A program made the translations under genes and the position numbers. A stretch of DNA of 64,000 nucleotides from Citromicrobium sp. UBA3494 (GTDB taxonomy: Bacteria; Pseudomonadota; Alphaproteobacteria; Sphingomonadales; Sphingomonadaceae): NCBI GenBank assembly GCA_002377695.1, contig DFQH01000010.1, forward strand, positions 5,717-69,716, in the 5' to 3' direction. Below, piece by piece: positions 37,140 through 46,449 of this stretch. The notes under the pieces were generated by a model. It ran no database searches, was not told the DNA's origin, and worked only from the letters and a program-made list of their open reading frames with translations. The stretch's first letter is position 1; each line of letters opens with the position of its first letter.

Positions 37140-37856
37140 TCACCGGCCGCCCAGCACCTCGTCCACCCACGCGGGCACCAGTTCGCCCGCGCGCCCCTGG
37201 CGCGATTCGTCGAACCAGTGCGAGCCCTCGCTGCGCTCCAGATTGAGCTCCAGCGTGCGTGCGCCGTAAGCCGCCGCTTCCTGCACGAAGCCCGCTGCGG
37301 GATAGACCGCGCCGCTGGTGCCGATCGAGACGAAGAGATCCGCCCTCGCCAGCGCCTCGTAGATTCGCGGCATCTGGTAGGGCATCTCGCCGAACCACAC
37401 GACGTCGGGCCGCAGCGCGGGTGCACCGCAGGATGTGCATGGCGGTGCGTCGGACAATGCGCCCTCCCAGCGCGTGCGCGCTCCGCAGGCTCCGCACAGC
37501 GCGCTGCGCAGTTCGCCGTGCATATGCAGCACATTTTGCAGGCCCCCACGCTCGTGAAGGTCGTCCACGTTCTGGGTCACGATCAGCAGGCTGTGCGCTT
37601 CGTCGTCTGGCCATTCACGCTCCAGCCGCGCCAGCGCCTTGTGCGCCGCATTGGGCTCGACCGAGTCCAGCGCGGCGCGGCGGGCATCGTAGAAGCCCTG
37701 CACCAGCGCCGGGTTGCGCGCGAAAGCCTCTGGCGTGGCCACATCCTCTATCCGGTGCTTTTCCCACAATCCGCCCGCGTCGCGGAAGGTGTCGATCCCG
37801 CTTTCGGCGGAAATGCCTGCGCCGGTCAGGATGACGATGCTGCGAATGTCTGCCAT
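37140..37856 (-). CDS. cobB: NAD-dependent protein deacylase, sirtuin class III type
   Basis: Removes acetyl or acidic acyl groups from Lys, consuming NAD. It has 238 residues. The Rossmann motif GAGISAESGIDTFR (about 10-23), VTQNVDDLHERGG, catalytic His in VLHMHGELR, and zinc Cys pairs CGACG and CTSCG are all present. FYDARRAAL carries the Tyr and Arg that mark the succinyl/malonyl-preferring (SIRT5-like) type. The ATG at 37856 gives the conserved start. It is divergent from dapB with only 35 bases between starts. Confidence 0.92.
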   Translation of the reverse strand: MADIRSIVILTGAGISAESGIDTFRDAGGLWEKHRIEDVATPEAFARNPALVQGFYDARRAALDSVEPNAAHKALARLEREWPDDEAHSLLIVTQNVDDLHERGGLQNVLHMHGELRSALCGACGARTRWEGALSDAPPCTSCGAPALRPDVVWFGEMPYQMPRIYEALARADLFVSIGTSGAVYPAAGFVQEAAAYGARTLELNLERSEGSHWFDESRQGRAGELVPAWVDEVLGGR

Positions 37857-37891
37857 GAGGCATATCAAGCACGGGCAACAACGGGACTGCA

Positions 37892-38620
37892 ATGGCGGCA
37901 ATCGGAATTATCGGGCGCGACGGGCGCATGGGGCAGGCCATCGCGGCCGCTATCGAGGAAGGCGGACACACGCTCGCCGGAGCGGTCGACAAGGGCGAGG
38001 ATGTTGCCGGGCTGGCGGACCGCAGCGATGTGCTGATCGATTTTTCGGCCCCGGCCGCGCTGGAAGGCAACCTGCACGCCGCCATCGGGGCGGGCGTGCC
38101 GCTGCTGATCGGGACGACGGGCCTGGGCGAACGTCATCACAGCGCGATCGACGATGCGGCGCGTGCGGTGCCCATCCTGCAGACCGGCAACACCTCGCTC
38201 GGCGTGACCATGCTGGCCAGGCTGGTGCGAGAGGCAGCGCAGGCGCTGGGGCCGGACTGGGACGTGGAAATCGTCGAGATGCATCACCGCAGGAAGGTGG
38301 ACGCCCCATCGGGCACCGCGCTCCTGCTGGGCGAGGCGGCGGCCGAGGCGCGCGGGATCGACCTCGACACCAAGAGCGAGCGCGGGCGCGACGGGATCGC
38401 GGGAGAGCGCGAAGAGGGAGCCATCGGCTTTGCCTCGCTACGCGGCGGCACCGTTACCGGGGAACATTCGGTAATCCTCGCCGGGCAGAACGAGCGGATC
38501 GTGCTGAGCCACGTGGCCGAGGACCGCGCGCTGTTCGCCCGCGGCGCCCTCACCGGCGGCGCGTGGCTGATCGGCCGCGAACCCGGGCGTTACTCGATGG
38601 AGAACGTCCTCGGCCTGTGA
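37892..38620 (+). CDS. dapB: 4-hydroxy-tetrahydrodipicolinate reductase
   Basis: NAD(P)H-dependent step of diaminopimelate and lysine synthesis. It has 242 residues. The nucleotide motif is IGIIGRDGRMGQAIAAAI and the family signature is EIVEMHHRRKVDAPSGTALLL, with catalytic His and Lys. The substrate-binding segments near the C-terminus (SVILAGQNERIVLSH) are present. nth follows after 22 bases. dapE is in the same window at 42 kb. Confidence 0.96.
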   Translation: MAAIGIIGRDGRMGQAIAAAIEEGGHTLAGAVDKGEDVAGLADRSDVLIDFSAPAALEGNLHAAIGAGVPLLIGTTGLGERHHSAIDDAARAVPILQTGNTSLGVTMLARLVREAAQALGPDWDVEIVEMHHRRKVDAPSGTALLLGEAAAEARGIDLDTKSERGRDGIAGEREEGAIGFASLRGGTVTGEHSVILAGQNERIVLSHVAEDRALFARGALTGGAWLIGREPGRYSMENVLGL

Positions 38621-38642
38621 TGGCCGTGCTTCCCCCGCGACC

Positions 38643-39335
38643 ATGACGAAAGACCAGATCTTCGAATTCTTCCGCCGCCTGGCCGAGGGCAATCCTTCGC
38701 CCGAGACGGAGCTGGAATATGGCAATCCCTACCAGCTGCTGGTGGCGGTGACGCTGAGCGCGCAGGCGACCGACGTAGGCGTCAACAAGGCGACGCGCGC
38801 GCTGTTCGCGCAAGTGGAAACGCCGCGCCAGATGCTCGATCTGGGTGAGGACGGGCTGAAGGATCACATCAAGACGATCGGGCTGTTCAACTCCAAGGCG
38901 AAGAACGTGATTGCGATGGCACGCCTGCTGGTGGACGAACACGATGGCGAGGTGCCGCAAACGCGCGAGCAGCTGGTGACGCTGCCCGGTGTGGGCCGCA
39001 AGACCGCCAACGTCGTGCTTAATTGCGCCTTCGGGCAGGAAACCTTCGCGGTCGACACGCACATCTTCCGCGTCGGCAACCGCACCGGCCTCGCCAAGGG
39101 CAAGACGCCCGAGGCGGTCGAGGCGAAGCTGGAGAAGCGCGTCCCCGGCCCCTTCCGGCTCCACGCGCACCACTGGCTGATCCTGCACGGGCGCTATGTC
39201 TGCAAGGCGCGCACGCCCGAATGCTGGCACTGCGAGGTCGTGGACCTGTGCAGCTTCCGCAAGAAGGTGCTAGAACCGCCCAAGGCGCGTGCTGCGAAAG
39301 GCGGCGCGAAATCGACGCGGGAGAGCGAGAGATGA
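38643..39335 (+). CDS. nth: Endonuclease III
   Basis: Glycosylase/AP lyase for oxidised pyrimidines. It has 230 residues. The helix-hairpin-helix is LPGVGRKTANVVLN with the catalytic Lys; the catalytic Asp is in VDTHIFRVGNRTGL. The 4Fe-4S ligands follow the C-x6-C-x2-C-x5-C pattern in CKARTPECWHCEVVDLC. The C-terminus has an extra basic tail (AKGGAKSTRESER). Its TGA overlaps the ATG of the next gene by four bases. Confidence 0.96.
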   Translation: MTKDQIFEFFRRLAEGNPSPETELEYGNPYQLLVAVTLSAQATDVGVNKATRALFAQVETPRQMLDLGEDGLKDHIKTIGLFNSKAKNVIAMARLLVDEHDGEVPQTREQLVTLPGVGRKTANVVLNCAFGQETFAVDTHIFRVGNRTGLAKGKTPEAVEAKLEKRVPGPFRLHAHHWLILHGRYVCKARTPECWHCEVVDLCSFRKKVLEPPKARAAKGGAKSTRESER

Positions 39336-39760
39336 AACGAGTCGCCGTGATTGCGGGCATGCTTGGGATGGCTTCATGTGCGCCCATAGACGAGCCGGAC
39401 GCCAGCTTCGCGGGCGTGGAGGAGGACACCGATGTGCGTATCCTCGGCGAGCCACGCACCTGCCTGCGCACTGCGAGCATCCGCGACAGCGATATTCGTG
39501 ACGACCGCACCATCGATTTCGAGATGGCGGGCGGCGATGTCTATCGCGCGCGGTTCGCCCGGCCCTGCCCGGGCCTGCAGGCGCAGGACGGCTTCACCTA
39601 CTCCACCTCCATCGGGCAGCTGTGCCGGGGCGAGATCATCTACGTGCTGGAGAATTACGGCGGCGAGCTGGAGCGCGGCGCAGGCTGCGCCATGAGCGAT
39701 TTCACCCCGATCGAATATGTCGACCCGGTCAGCGATGCGCCGCTGACGATGGAGAGGTGA
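39332..39760 (+). CDS. DUF6491-like lipoprotein
   Basis: A 142-residue exported protein with signal and lipobox MASC (Cys about residue 15). The mature part, with TCLRTASIRDSDIRDDRTIDFEM, VYRARFARPCPGLQ, GQLCRGEIIYVL and GAGCAMSDFTPI, has four Cys in a pattern like DUF6491 proteins of Caulobacterales and Sphingomonadales. These Cys probably form disulfides. Role unknown. It is translationally coupled to nth (ATGA), though no functional link is evident. Confidence 0.75.
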   Translation: MKRVAVIAGMLGMASCAPIDEPDASFAGVEEDTDVRILGEPRTCLRTASIRDSDIRDDRTIDFEMAGGDVYRARFARPCPGLQAQDGFTYSTSIGQLCRGEIIYVLENYGGELERGAGCAMSDFTPIEYVDPVSDAPLTMER

Positions 39761-39770
39761 AAGTTAGGGC

Positions 39771-40031
39771 GTGACGATCAACGACCTCCCCAAGCCGGGC
39801 GATCGGCAAGCCATTAATGCCTTCGCACTCGCCTTCAACGGCTATGAATATCACGGCTCTTTTCAAGCTTGCGCGCAGGAAGCAAAAGCCCGGCGCCGGG
39901 ATTGCATCGAAGCGCTACGAACCGAGCTTTTCTTCGCTCAGCGTGCCGCCAATCATCAAGGCGAGGATTGGATAGTCGCGGTCTACGCCGAGCTACTGCC
40001 TCATTTCACGCGCTTGCTCGCATTAAAGTAA
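39771..40031 (+). CDS. Small hypothetical protein
   Basis: An 86-residue protein starting GTG 10 bases after the lipoprotein stop. It is mostly helical, with MTINDLPKPGDRQAINAFALAFNGYEY followed by an Arg-rich helix and ending FTRLLALK. It has one or two Cys and no recognised domain. Its codon use is less GC-biased than its neighbours. The ordered sequence and the tight spacing to upstream and convergent downstream genes favour a real gene. Confidence 0.55.
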   Translation: MTINDLPKPGDRQAINAFALAFNGYEYHGSFQACAQEAKARRRDCIEALRTELFFAQRAANHQGEDWIVAVYAELLPHFTRLLALK

Positions 40032-40035
40032 CCCC

Positions 40036-41316
40036 TCAAACATCGTCCGCGCTGGCCAGCTCGGCCTTGTCGATCTCGCCCAGCATGGTGGCGGTGGCCA
40101 CGGTGACGGTCGCATCGCCGGTGACGTTGGTGGCGGTGCGCATCATGTCCATGATCCGGTCCACGCCCGCGACGAAGGCGATGGTTTCCAGCGGCACGCC
40201 CACCGCGGTGAAGATCGCGCCCATCATCACCAGCCCGCCGCCCGGAATGCCCGCCGCGCCGATGGAGCCCACGGTCGCCAGCAGTGCGATCATGCCGTAA
40301 TCCGCCCAGCTCAGGTCCACTCCGAAGATCTGCGCGCCGAACAGCGTCGCCAGCCCCAGGTACATCGCGGTGCCGTCCATATTGATGGTCGATCCCAGCG
40401 AGACGATGAAGCTGGAGGTCGGCCGCGTGACGCCCAGATTGCGCTGGGTGCAGCGCAGGGTCACGGGCAGCGTCGCGCTGGAGCTGGCGGTAGAATAGGC
40501 CACCGCAATCGCGTCGATCATCCCGCGGAAGAAGCCGATGATCGACACGCGCGAAAGCGCGAGGATGAAGACGTACATCACCACGATGATGAGCACGCAG
40601 CCCCCGTAATTGAGCGCAACCAGCTTGCCGAGCGCGGCGACCGCATCGAGCCCCAGCGTGCCGACCACCCATGCGATCAGCGCGAAGACGCCGAAGGGCG
40701 TCAGCTCCATGATGACCATGGTGATCTTCTGGAAGATCACGGCGCCTGCATCGAAGGCGCGCGCCACGGCCCCGACCGCGCCTCTGGTGGCCCCCGGCGT
40801 GTCGGGGCCCTCGTTATCCTCGTCCCGCTTGGCGAGCAGGATGCCGATACCCACCAGCAGCGAAAAGACGATCAGCGGCAACACGTTGACGTCCGCCATC
40901 ACCTTCACCGGGCTGACCGGGATCATCGAACGCAGCATCTCGCGCCATTCGAACGGCGCGGGCTCCGGCACCGGCCCCATCTCGATCCCCGATGTGTCGA
41001 GGCCGATACCGGGCGCAAAGAAGGTGCCGAGGCCCAGCCCCAGCCACACCGCGATCTGGCCGGTCACGACGAACAGCAGGATGGCGCGCCAGCCCACGCT
41101 GCCCAGCTTGCCCAGATCCCCGATCGCGGTCACGCCGGACACCAGGCTGAGGAAGATCAGCGGCACGATCAGCATCTTGATGAAGTCGATGAACAGATCG
41201 CCGACGATCTTGATGCTCTCTGCACCCGGCCCCCAGAGATAGCCCGTGACTGCCCCCAGAATCAGCGCGAGCAGTACGCGCGCCCACAACGGGGTCGCAA
41301 ACCAGGCCTTGAACAT
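40036..41316 (-). CDS. Dicarboxylate/amino-acid:cation symporter (DAACS family)
   Basis: Inner-membrane secondary transporter of the GltP/DctA (SLC1) family, 426 residues. The helical-hairpin motifs STASSSATLPVTLRC and GIPGGGLVMMGAIF, and the substrate/ion motif STINMDGTAMYLGL, are present. Glutamate, aspartate or C4-dicarboxylates are the probable substrates. The ATG at 41316 follows GGGGGA and gives a cytoplasmic MFKAWFATPLWAR start. An acidic insertion (KRDEDNEGPDTPG) lies in a loop. It forms its own unit. Confidence 0.92.
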   Translation of the reverse strand: MFKAWFATPLWARVLLALILGAVTGYLWGPGAESIKIVGDLFIDFIKMLIVPLIFLSLVSGVTAIGDLGKLGSVGWRAILLFVVTGQIAVWLGLGLGTFFAPGIGLDTSGIEMGPVPEPAPFEWREMLRSMIPVSPVKVMADVNVLPLIVFSLLVGIGILLAKRDEDNEGPDTPGATRGAVGAVARAFDAGAVIFQKITMVIMELTPFGVFALIAWVVGTLGLDAVAALGKLVALNYGGCVLIIVVMYVFILALSRVSIIGFFRGMIDAIAVAYSTASSSATLPVTLRCTQRNLGVTRPTSSFIVSLGSTINMDGTAMYLGLATLFGAQIFGVDLSWADYGMIALLATVGSIGAAGIPGGGLVMMGAIFTAVGVPLETIAFVAGVDRIMDMMRTATNVTGDATVTVATATMLGEIDKAELASADDV

Positions 41317-41384
41317 CGAAATCCCCCAATAGTCCTCGGCGCGCATAGTGCCGGGACGCGAGAGGCGCGGCAAGTGGGATGAGA

Positions 41385-42518
41385 TCAGCCGTCCAGAGCG
41401 GCCCTGGCAATCCGGGTATAGATGCGCGCCAGAACGGAAAGGTCCGCCACCGCGACGGCCTCGTCGCGCTTGTGCATGGTCGCGTTGACGAGGCCGAACT
41501 CGATCACGGGGCAGACGCTGCGAAGGAACCGCGCGTCCGACGTGCCGCCGCTGGTGGATGCTTCGGGCGCAACGCCCGTCTCGGCCTCAACTGCCTCGCC
41601 GACCATCTGCGAGAACGCGCCCGGCGGCGTCAGGAAAGGCTCGCCAGAGATGACCGGCCGTACATCGACCTGGTGACGCGCGCAGATGGCCGTCACCTTC
41701 TCGCTCAGCGAGGCGCCGGAATGGCGGTCGTTGAAGCGGATCGAAAGCCGCGCGCGCGCCTCGCCGGGGATCACGTTGTGCGCCGGATTGCCCACCTCGA
41801 TATCGGTGATCTCCAGATTGCTCGGCTGGAACCAGTCGGTTCCGTCGTCCAGCGCCAGAGCATCCAGTTCCGCCATCGCGGCGACAAGGCGCGGAATCGG
41901 ATTGTCGGCCAGGTGCGGGTAGGCGACGTGGCCCTGCGTGCCCTTGGCGCTGAGCCACATGTTGACCGAGCCGCGCCGGCCGATCTTCATCATGTCGCCC
42001 AGGCGGTTCACGCTGGTCGGCTCGCCGACCAGGCACAGGTCCGGTGCGTGATCATTGGCGCGCATGAAATCGATCAGCGCACGGGTGCCGTGCAGCGCGG
42101 GCCCTTCCTCGTCGCCGGTGATGATGAAGCTGATCGTGCCAGCGTCATGCGGCACATCGGCCACCGCGGCGACCATGCAGGCAATCGCGCCCTTCATATC
42201 GACCGCGCCGCGCCCGTACAGCAGGTCGCCTCTGATCTCCGGCTCGAACGCGCCACTCGCCCAGCCCTCGCCCGGCGGCACCACGTCGAGGTGGCCGGCG
42301 AATGCGAAGTGCCTGGGCCCTGCTCCCTTACGGATGGCGAACAGGTTCTCGACCGGTGCCTCGTCCGATCCCGCATCACCATTGCCGCGCGTGAACCGGT
42401 GTACAGCGAAGCCGAGCGGTTCGAGCATCGCCTGCATCTCGTCGAACACCGCCCCGGTCGCAGGGGTGACGCTGGGCGCGGCGATCAGCCGCTTGGCGAG
42501 GTCGAGAACGTCAGTCAT
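41385..42518 (-). CDS. dapE: Succinyl-diaminopimelate desuccinylase
   Basis: Zinc enzyme of lysine and peptidoglycan synthesis, M20 family, 377 residues. Metal ligands are in FAGHLDVVPPG, GRGAVDMKGAIA, catalytic ITGDEEGPALHG, CLVGEPTSV and near-C-terminal VNATMHKRDE. The ATG at 42518 gives the conserved start MTDVLDLAKRLI. It is divergent from the cupin gene, 29 bases away. Confidence 0.94.
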   Translation of the reverse strand: MTDVLDLAKRLIAAPSVTPATGAVFDEMQAMLEPLGFAVHRFTRGNGDAGSDEAPVENLFAIRKGAGPRHFAFAGHLDVVPPGEGWASGAFEPEIRGDLLYGRGAVDMKGAIACMVAAVADVPHDAGTISFIITGDEEGPALHGTRALIDFMRANDHAPDLCLVGEPTSVNRLGDMMKIGRRGSVNMWLSAKGTQGHVAYPHLADNPIPRLVAAMAELDALALDDGTDWFQPSNLEITDIEVGNPAHNVIPGEARARLSIRFNDRHSGASLSEKVTAICARHQVDVRPVISGEPFLTPPGAFSQMVGEAVEAETGVAPEASTSGGTSDARFLRSVCPVIEFGLVNATMHKRDEAVAVADLSVLARIYTRIARAALDG

Positions 42519-42547
42519 GATCGATCCGCTAGCAGGAGTGTTCGCCG

Positions 42548-43015
42548 ATGCCCAAGCTCGATCTCGATGGCATCCCGCAGACCAACGCGACCGGATACCC
42601 CGTGCCATTCGATGCCGAGGTGCAGGGCCGCTGGTACCGTCGCCTCGCGCCCGTTGCCGGGCTGACGCGGATGGGGGCGAGCCATGTCGTCCTCAAGCCC
42701 GGTGCGTGGTCGAGCCAGCGCCATTGGCACAGCGAGGAAGACGAGCTTGTCGTGATGCTGGCAGGCGAAGCGGTGCTGGTGGAGGATGATGGCGAAACGA
42801 CTGTGCGCCCCGGCGATATCATCGCGTGGGCGGCGGGGGTCGAAAACGGCCACCACCTCCAGAACCGCAGCGAGGCCGATTGCGTGTTCGTGGCGATCGG
42901 CGCGGGAGACAGACAGCAGGATTCGGGCGAGTATCCCGATATCGACATGGTCTTCGACGCCGATGGCTACGCTCGCAAGGACGGCACGCGCTACGCCGCG
43001 AAGCGCACGCCGTGA
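42548..43015 (+). CDS. Cupin-domain protein
   Basis: A 155-residue single-cupin protein. Metal motif 1 is QRHWHSEEDELVVMLAGEAVL and motif 2 is PGDIIAWAAGVENGHHLQNR, so the His and Glu ligands look complete. Such proteins bind a divalent metal and may act as dioxygenases, isomerases or sugar binders; I cannot assign the reaction. Ribosome site AGGAG lies before the ATG. It converges on a GST gene. Confidence 0.85.
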   Translation: MPKLDLDGIPQTNATGYPVPFDAEVQGRWYRRLAPVAGLTRMGASHVVLKPGAWSSQRHWHSEEDELVVMLAGEAVLVEDDGETTVRPGDIIAWAAGVENGHHLQNRSEADCVFVAIGAGDRQQDSGEYPDIDMVFDADGYARKDGTRYAAKRTP

Positions 43016-43024
43016 ACCTGGCGG

Positions 43025-43705
43025 TCAGGAGATCGGCACGCTCTCGTACTGCTCGATCACCCATTGCTCGTCCTCGGCGGCAGCGATCCACTGTTGCAGC
43101 CAGTCGTGGGTCCAGACCGCCTGCATGTAGCTCTCCGCGAAGCCGGGTACGCCGAAGCCATAGGTGATGAAGCGGCTGACCACGGGCGCGTAGAAGATGT
43201 CCGCCGCGCCGAAGGTGCCGAACAGGAACGGGCCCCCGCTGCCGAAGCGCGCACGCGCCTCTGCCCAAAGGCCCAGAATGCGCACCACATCCTGCCGGGT
43301 GGCTTCGGAAATCTTCACGTTCTCGTGCCGCACGCGGATGTTCATCGGGCATTCGCGGCGCAGCGAGAGGTAGGAGGAGTGCATTTCGGCGACCATCGCG
43401 CGGGCCATGGCGCGCGCGGCATCGTCCTTGGGCCAGAAGCGATCGCGCCCGACCTTGTCGGCCAGGTATTCGAGGATCGCCAGACTGTCCCACACCACGG
43501 CGCCCGCCTCGTCATCGCCGTCCCACAGCACCGGCACCTTGCCGGAAGACGGCGTCAGATCGCCCTCGCCCTTCTTCAGCGCATCCCAGTCCTCGCCGAA
43601 CAGCGGCACCAGGATTTCCTCGAAGGAGAGGCCCGCCTGCTTGCAGGCGAGCCAGCCGCGCAGGCTCCAGCTCGAATAGTTCTTGTTGCCGATAATGAGT
43701 TTCAT
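43025..43705 (-). CDS. Glutathione S-transferase family protein
   Basis: A 226-residue protein with an N-terminal thioredoxin fold (MKLIIGNKNYSSWSLRGWLA, then KVPVLWDGDDEAGAVVWDSLAILEYL with the glutathione-binding cis-Pro and Ser) and an all-helical C-terminal domain. The N-terminal Ser residues suggest a Ser-type rather than Cys-type active site. Electrophile detoxification is the likely role. It is one of three GST-like genes in the window. It forms its own unit. Confidence 0.9.
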   Translation of the reverse strand: MKLIIGNKNYSSWSLRGWLACKQAGLSFEEILVPLFGEDWDALKKGEGDLTPSSGKVPVLWDGDDEAGAVVWDSLAILEYLADKVGRDRFWPKDDAARAMARAMVAEMHSSYLSLRRECPMNIRVRHENVKISEATRQDVVRILGLWAEARARFGSGGPFLFGTFGAADIFYAPVVSRFITYGFGVPGFAESYMQAVWTHDWLQQWIAAAEDEQWVIEQYESVPIS

Positions 43706-43778
43706 GGGTGTGTCCGGCGCAGCCTTCCTGGGTCAGGGCGAGCGATTAAGGCGCGGGCAGCGCACTGTCGAGCGCAGC

Positions 43779-44429
43779 CTAGGGCGTCAGCGCATCGGCC
43801 ACCACGGCAGCACGAAGCGCGGCGATGCCCTGTCCCTTTTCGGCACTGGTGAGGTGGACTTCCGGATAGGCCGCCGGGTGCTTCTTCGCCTCGGCCGCAA
43901 CCTTGTCGTGCATTGCCTCGAGCGCGCTGGCCTTGATCTTGTCACTCTTGGTCAGGACGATGCGATAGCCGACGGCCGCCTCGTCGAGCATCTTCATCAT
44001 CGCGCGGTCGGTGTCCTTCAGGCCGTGGCGGCTGTCCACCAGCACCAGCGTGCGCGTAAGGACGGAACGACCGCGCAGGTAGGTACGCACCAGCCCCTGC
44101 CATTTCTCGACCACGCTCTTGGGCGCCTTGGCGAAGCCGTAACCCGGCATGTCGACCAGCCGGAACTGCGTGGGCTCGCCCACCTCGAAGAAGTTCAGTT
44201 CCTGCGTGCGGCCCGGCGTGACGGAGGCGCGCGCGATCCCCTTGCGCATGGTCAGCGCGTTCAGCAGCGAGCTCTTGCCCACGTTGGAACGCCCGCACAG
44301 CGCCACTTCGGGCACGGTCGGATCGGGCAGGAATTTCAGCTGCGGGGCGGAAAGCAGGAATTCCACCCGGCCGGAAACCATGCGCGCCGCGGCGACTTCC
44401 TCCGGCGTCTGCGGGCCAGGCGCGCTCAC
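43779..44429 (-). CDS. engB: Ribosome biogenesis GTP-binding protein EngB/YsxC
   Basis: TRAFAC-class GTPase needed for large-subunit assembly. It has 216 residues. G1 is LCGRSNVGKSSLLN, G2 is around ARASVTPGRTQ, G3 is LVDMPGYGFA and G4 is LTKSDKI. The start is GTG at 44429, overlapping the yidC stop as GTGA, which fixes the choice and indicates co-translation. Confidence 0.95.
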   Translation of the reverse strand: MSAPGPQTPEEVAAARMVSGRVEFLLSAPQLKFLPDPTVPEVALCGRSNVGKSSLLNALTMRKGIARASVTPGRTQELNFFEVGEPTQFRLVDMPGYGFAKAPKSVVEKWQGLVRTYLRGRSVLTRTLVLVDSRHGLKDTDRAMMKMLDEAAVGYRIVLTKSDKIKASALEAMHDKVAAEAKKHPAAYPEVHLTSAEKGQGIAALRAAVVADALTP

Positions 44430-46177
44430 GCCCCTTCCTGCGCCTTCTGTGCCTTTTCCGCCTTTTCCTTCTCGGCCGCTGCCTTGAGCTGGGGATGCTT
44501 GGAATACAGATACTTCTGCTGCGCCAGCGTCAGCAGGTTGGACGTGTTCCAGTACAGCAGCAGGCCGGCGGCAAACGGCGCCATGACGAACATCAGCACC
44601 CACGGCATGATCGAGAAGACCTGTTGCTGCACCGGGTCCATCGTGCTCGGGTTGAGGCGGAAGGTCAGCCACATGGTGAAGCCGAGCAGCAGCGCCAGCG
44701 GGCCGAGCGCCAGGAAGCCCGGCACATCGTAGGGCAGCAGGCCGAACAGGTTGAGGACATGCGCCGGATCGGGCGCGGACAGATCCTCGATCCACAGCAC
44801 GAAGGGCTGATGGCGCATCTCGATCGCGAGGATCAGCACCTTGTAGAGCGCGAAGAAGACAGGGATCTGAAGGAGCATGGGGAGGCACCCGGCCACCGGA
44901 TTGACGCCCTTCTCCTTGAACAGCTTCTGCATTTCCTGCTGCTGCTTGACCTTGTCGTCCTTGTGCTTCTCCTGCAGCTTTTTCATGTCCGGCTGGATCG
45001 CCTTCATGCTCGCCATGCTGGAAAAGCCCTTCTGGGCGATGGGGAACATCAGGCCGCGCACCACGCAGGTGAGCAGGATGATCGCGACGCCGAAATTGCC
45101 GACGACGGAGAAGATCTGGCGCAGCAGCCACAGGATCGGCTTTTCGAACCAGCGGAACCAGCCCCAGTCGATCGCCAGGCCGAACTGCGCGATGCCCGCA
45201 TCCTGATAGGCATCGAGCACGCCGCTTTCCTTGGCCCCGGCGAAGAGCTGCGAGCTGCGCGTGATCTGCCGCCCCGGGCGAAGCGTAACGGGATCGTAGA
45301 TCAGGTCCGCGCGGAACAGGTCGTTTCCGAGCGAACGGAAGCCGGTATCGGGTGAGGAACCCGCTTCGGGCACCAGCGCGCCTAGCCAGTAGATATCGGT
45401 GAAGCCGAGCCACGCGGCCTGCCCTTCGCCCGAAACCGGACCGTCCTCCGCCAGGTCCTCGTAGTCGACCCCATAATCGACCGTACCGCCGAAGGTGCCG
45501 ATCGGGCCCGAATGGGAAATCCAGGTGCTCTTGCTCGCGGTCAGGCTGGTGCGGGTGATGGTGGCGAAGGGGGATACGACCACCGGGCCCTCGCCGTAGT
45601 TGGCCACGGTCTGTTCGGCGGTGATCATGTAATTATCGTCGATCGACAGGCGGATGCGGAACCGCTGCCCCTCGTCATTGTCCCACCGCAGGTCCACCGG
45701 ATTGCCGGGCGACAGCGTGTCGCTGCTGGCCTGCCACACGGTTTTCGCGTCCGGCAGCTGTGTGCCATCGCCCACGAAGCCGAACTGCGCGAAATTCTGG
45801 ATCGGCGTGCCGGCGGGCGCGAACAGCTGCACGGGGCCGCTGTCTTCATCCACCGTCGCGCGGTGATCCTTCAGTTCGATATCGTCGACCCGCGCGCCGA
45901 CGAGGTTGATCGAGCCTTCGACGCGCGGTGCGTCGATCGCCACACGATTGCCGGATGCCAGCGCTTCGTCGAGGTCCACCGCCTGCTGCGCCACGCTGGG
46001 CGCGACGCCAGTTTCATTGGCGATTTCCTGTGCGGCGCGCTGCTCGGGCGTGGTCGCGCGCTCGGCCTGCTCGCTCTCGGGCGGCGCCGGATAGAAATAG
46101 CTGATCGCCGAATCGTACAGCAGGATCATGAGGCCGCACAGGACCACGGCGAAGATGAGGTTGCGCTGGTTGTCCAA
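44426..46177 (-). CDS. yidC: Membrane protein insertase YidC
   Basis: Inserts proteins into the inner membrane alone or with SecYEG. It has 583 residues: N-terminal membrane anchor (NLIFAVVLCGLMILLYDSAISYFY), a large periplasmic domain (about 45-350) and a C-terminal five-helix core starting GNFGVAIILLTCVVRGLMFP with the hydrophilic-groove Arg. It has a Lys/Glu-rich cytoplasmic hairpin and a charged tail. It sits in the classical rpmH-rnpA-yidD-yidC-engB cluster. Confidence 0.97.
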   Translation of the reverse strand: MDNQRNLIFAVVLCGLMILLYDSAISYFYPAPPESEQAERATTPEQRAAQEIANETGVAPSVAQQAVDLDEALASGNRVAIDAPRVEGSINLVGARVDDIELKDHRATVDEDSGPVQLFAPAGTPIQNFAQFGFVGDGTQLPDAKTVWQASSDTLSPGNPVDLRWDNDEGQRFRIRLSIDDNYMITAEQTVANYGEGPVVVSPFATITRTSLTASKSTWISHSGPIGTFGGTVDYGVDYEDLAEDGPVSGEGQAAWLGFTDIYWLGALVPEAGSSPDTGFRSLGNDLFRADLIYDPVTLRPGRQITRSSQLFAGAKESGVLDAYQDAGIAQFGLAIDWGWFRWFEKPILWLLRQIFSVVGNFGVAIILLTCVVRGLMFPIAQKGFSSMASMKAIQPDMKKLQEKHKDDKVKQQQEMQKLFKEKGVNPVAGCLPMLLQIPVFFALYKVLILAIEMRHQPFVLWIEDLSAPDPAHVLNLFGLLPYDVPGFLALGPLALLLGFTMWLTFRLNPSTMDPVQQQVFSIMPWVLMFVMAPFAAGLLLYWNTSNLLTLAQQKYLYSKHPQLKAAAEKEKAEKAQKAQEGA

Positions 46178-46230
46178 GATTCGTGCGATCCTGCTGTTCT
46201 TAAAACGTCTTGCGGTGATGCGGGCTGGAT

Positions 46231-46449
46231 TCAGGGAACCGGATCATGGCCGTGCCCACCCCATGGATGGCAGCGCATTATACGCTTGAAGCCCAGCCAT
46301 CCACCCTTGATTGGACCGTGCTTTTCGATCGCTTCGATGGCGTATTGCGAGCAGCTGGGCTGGAAGCGGCAACTCGAAGGCAGGATCAGGCTGGGGCCCA
46401 GCTGCCAGCCGCGAATCGCCAGTACCATCACGCGTTTCACGGGGCTCAT
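46231..46449 (-). CDS. yidD: Membrane protein insertion efficiency factor YidD
   Basis: A 72-residue membrane-associated protein. The family core [23 protein letters not shown] is present with three Cys, as is [23 protein letters not shown]. It assists YidC. The ATG at 46449 overlaps the rnpA stop as ATGA, so translation is coupled. yidC follows after 53 bases. Confidence 0.95.
   Translation of the reverse strand: MSPVKRVMVLAIRGWQLGPSLILPSSCRFQPSCSQYAIEAIEKHGPIKGGWLGFKRIMRCHPWGGHGHDPVP

Noticed and set aside
36881..37246. 121-codon plus frame with CPRCNGTG
   Set aside because: Only the first third is free of the sirtuin gene; the rest is Pro/Arg antisense noise. Kept as a remark in the gap entry, not as a gene.
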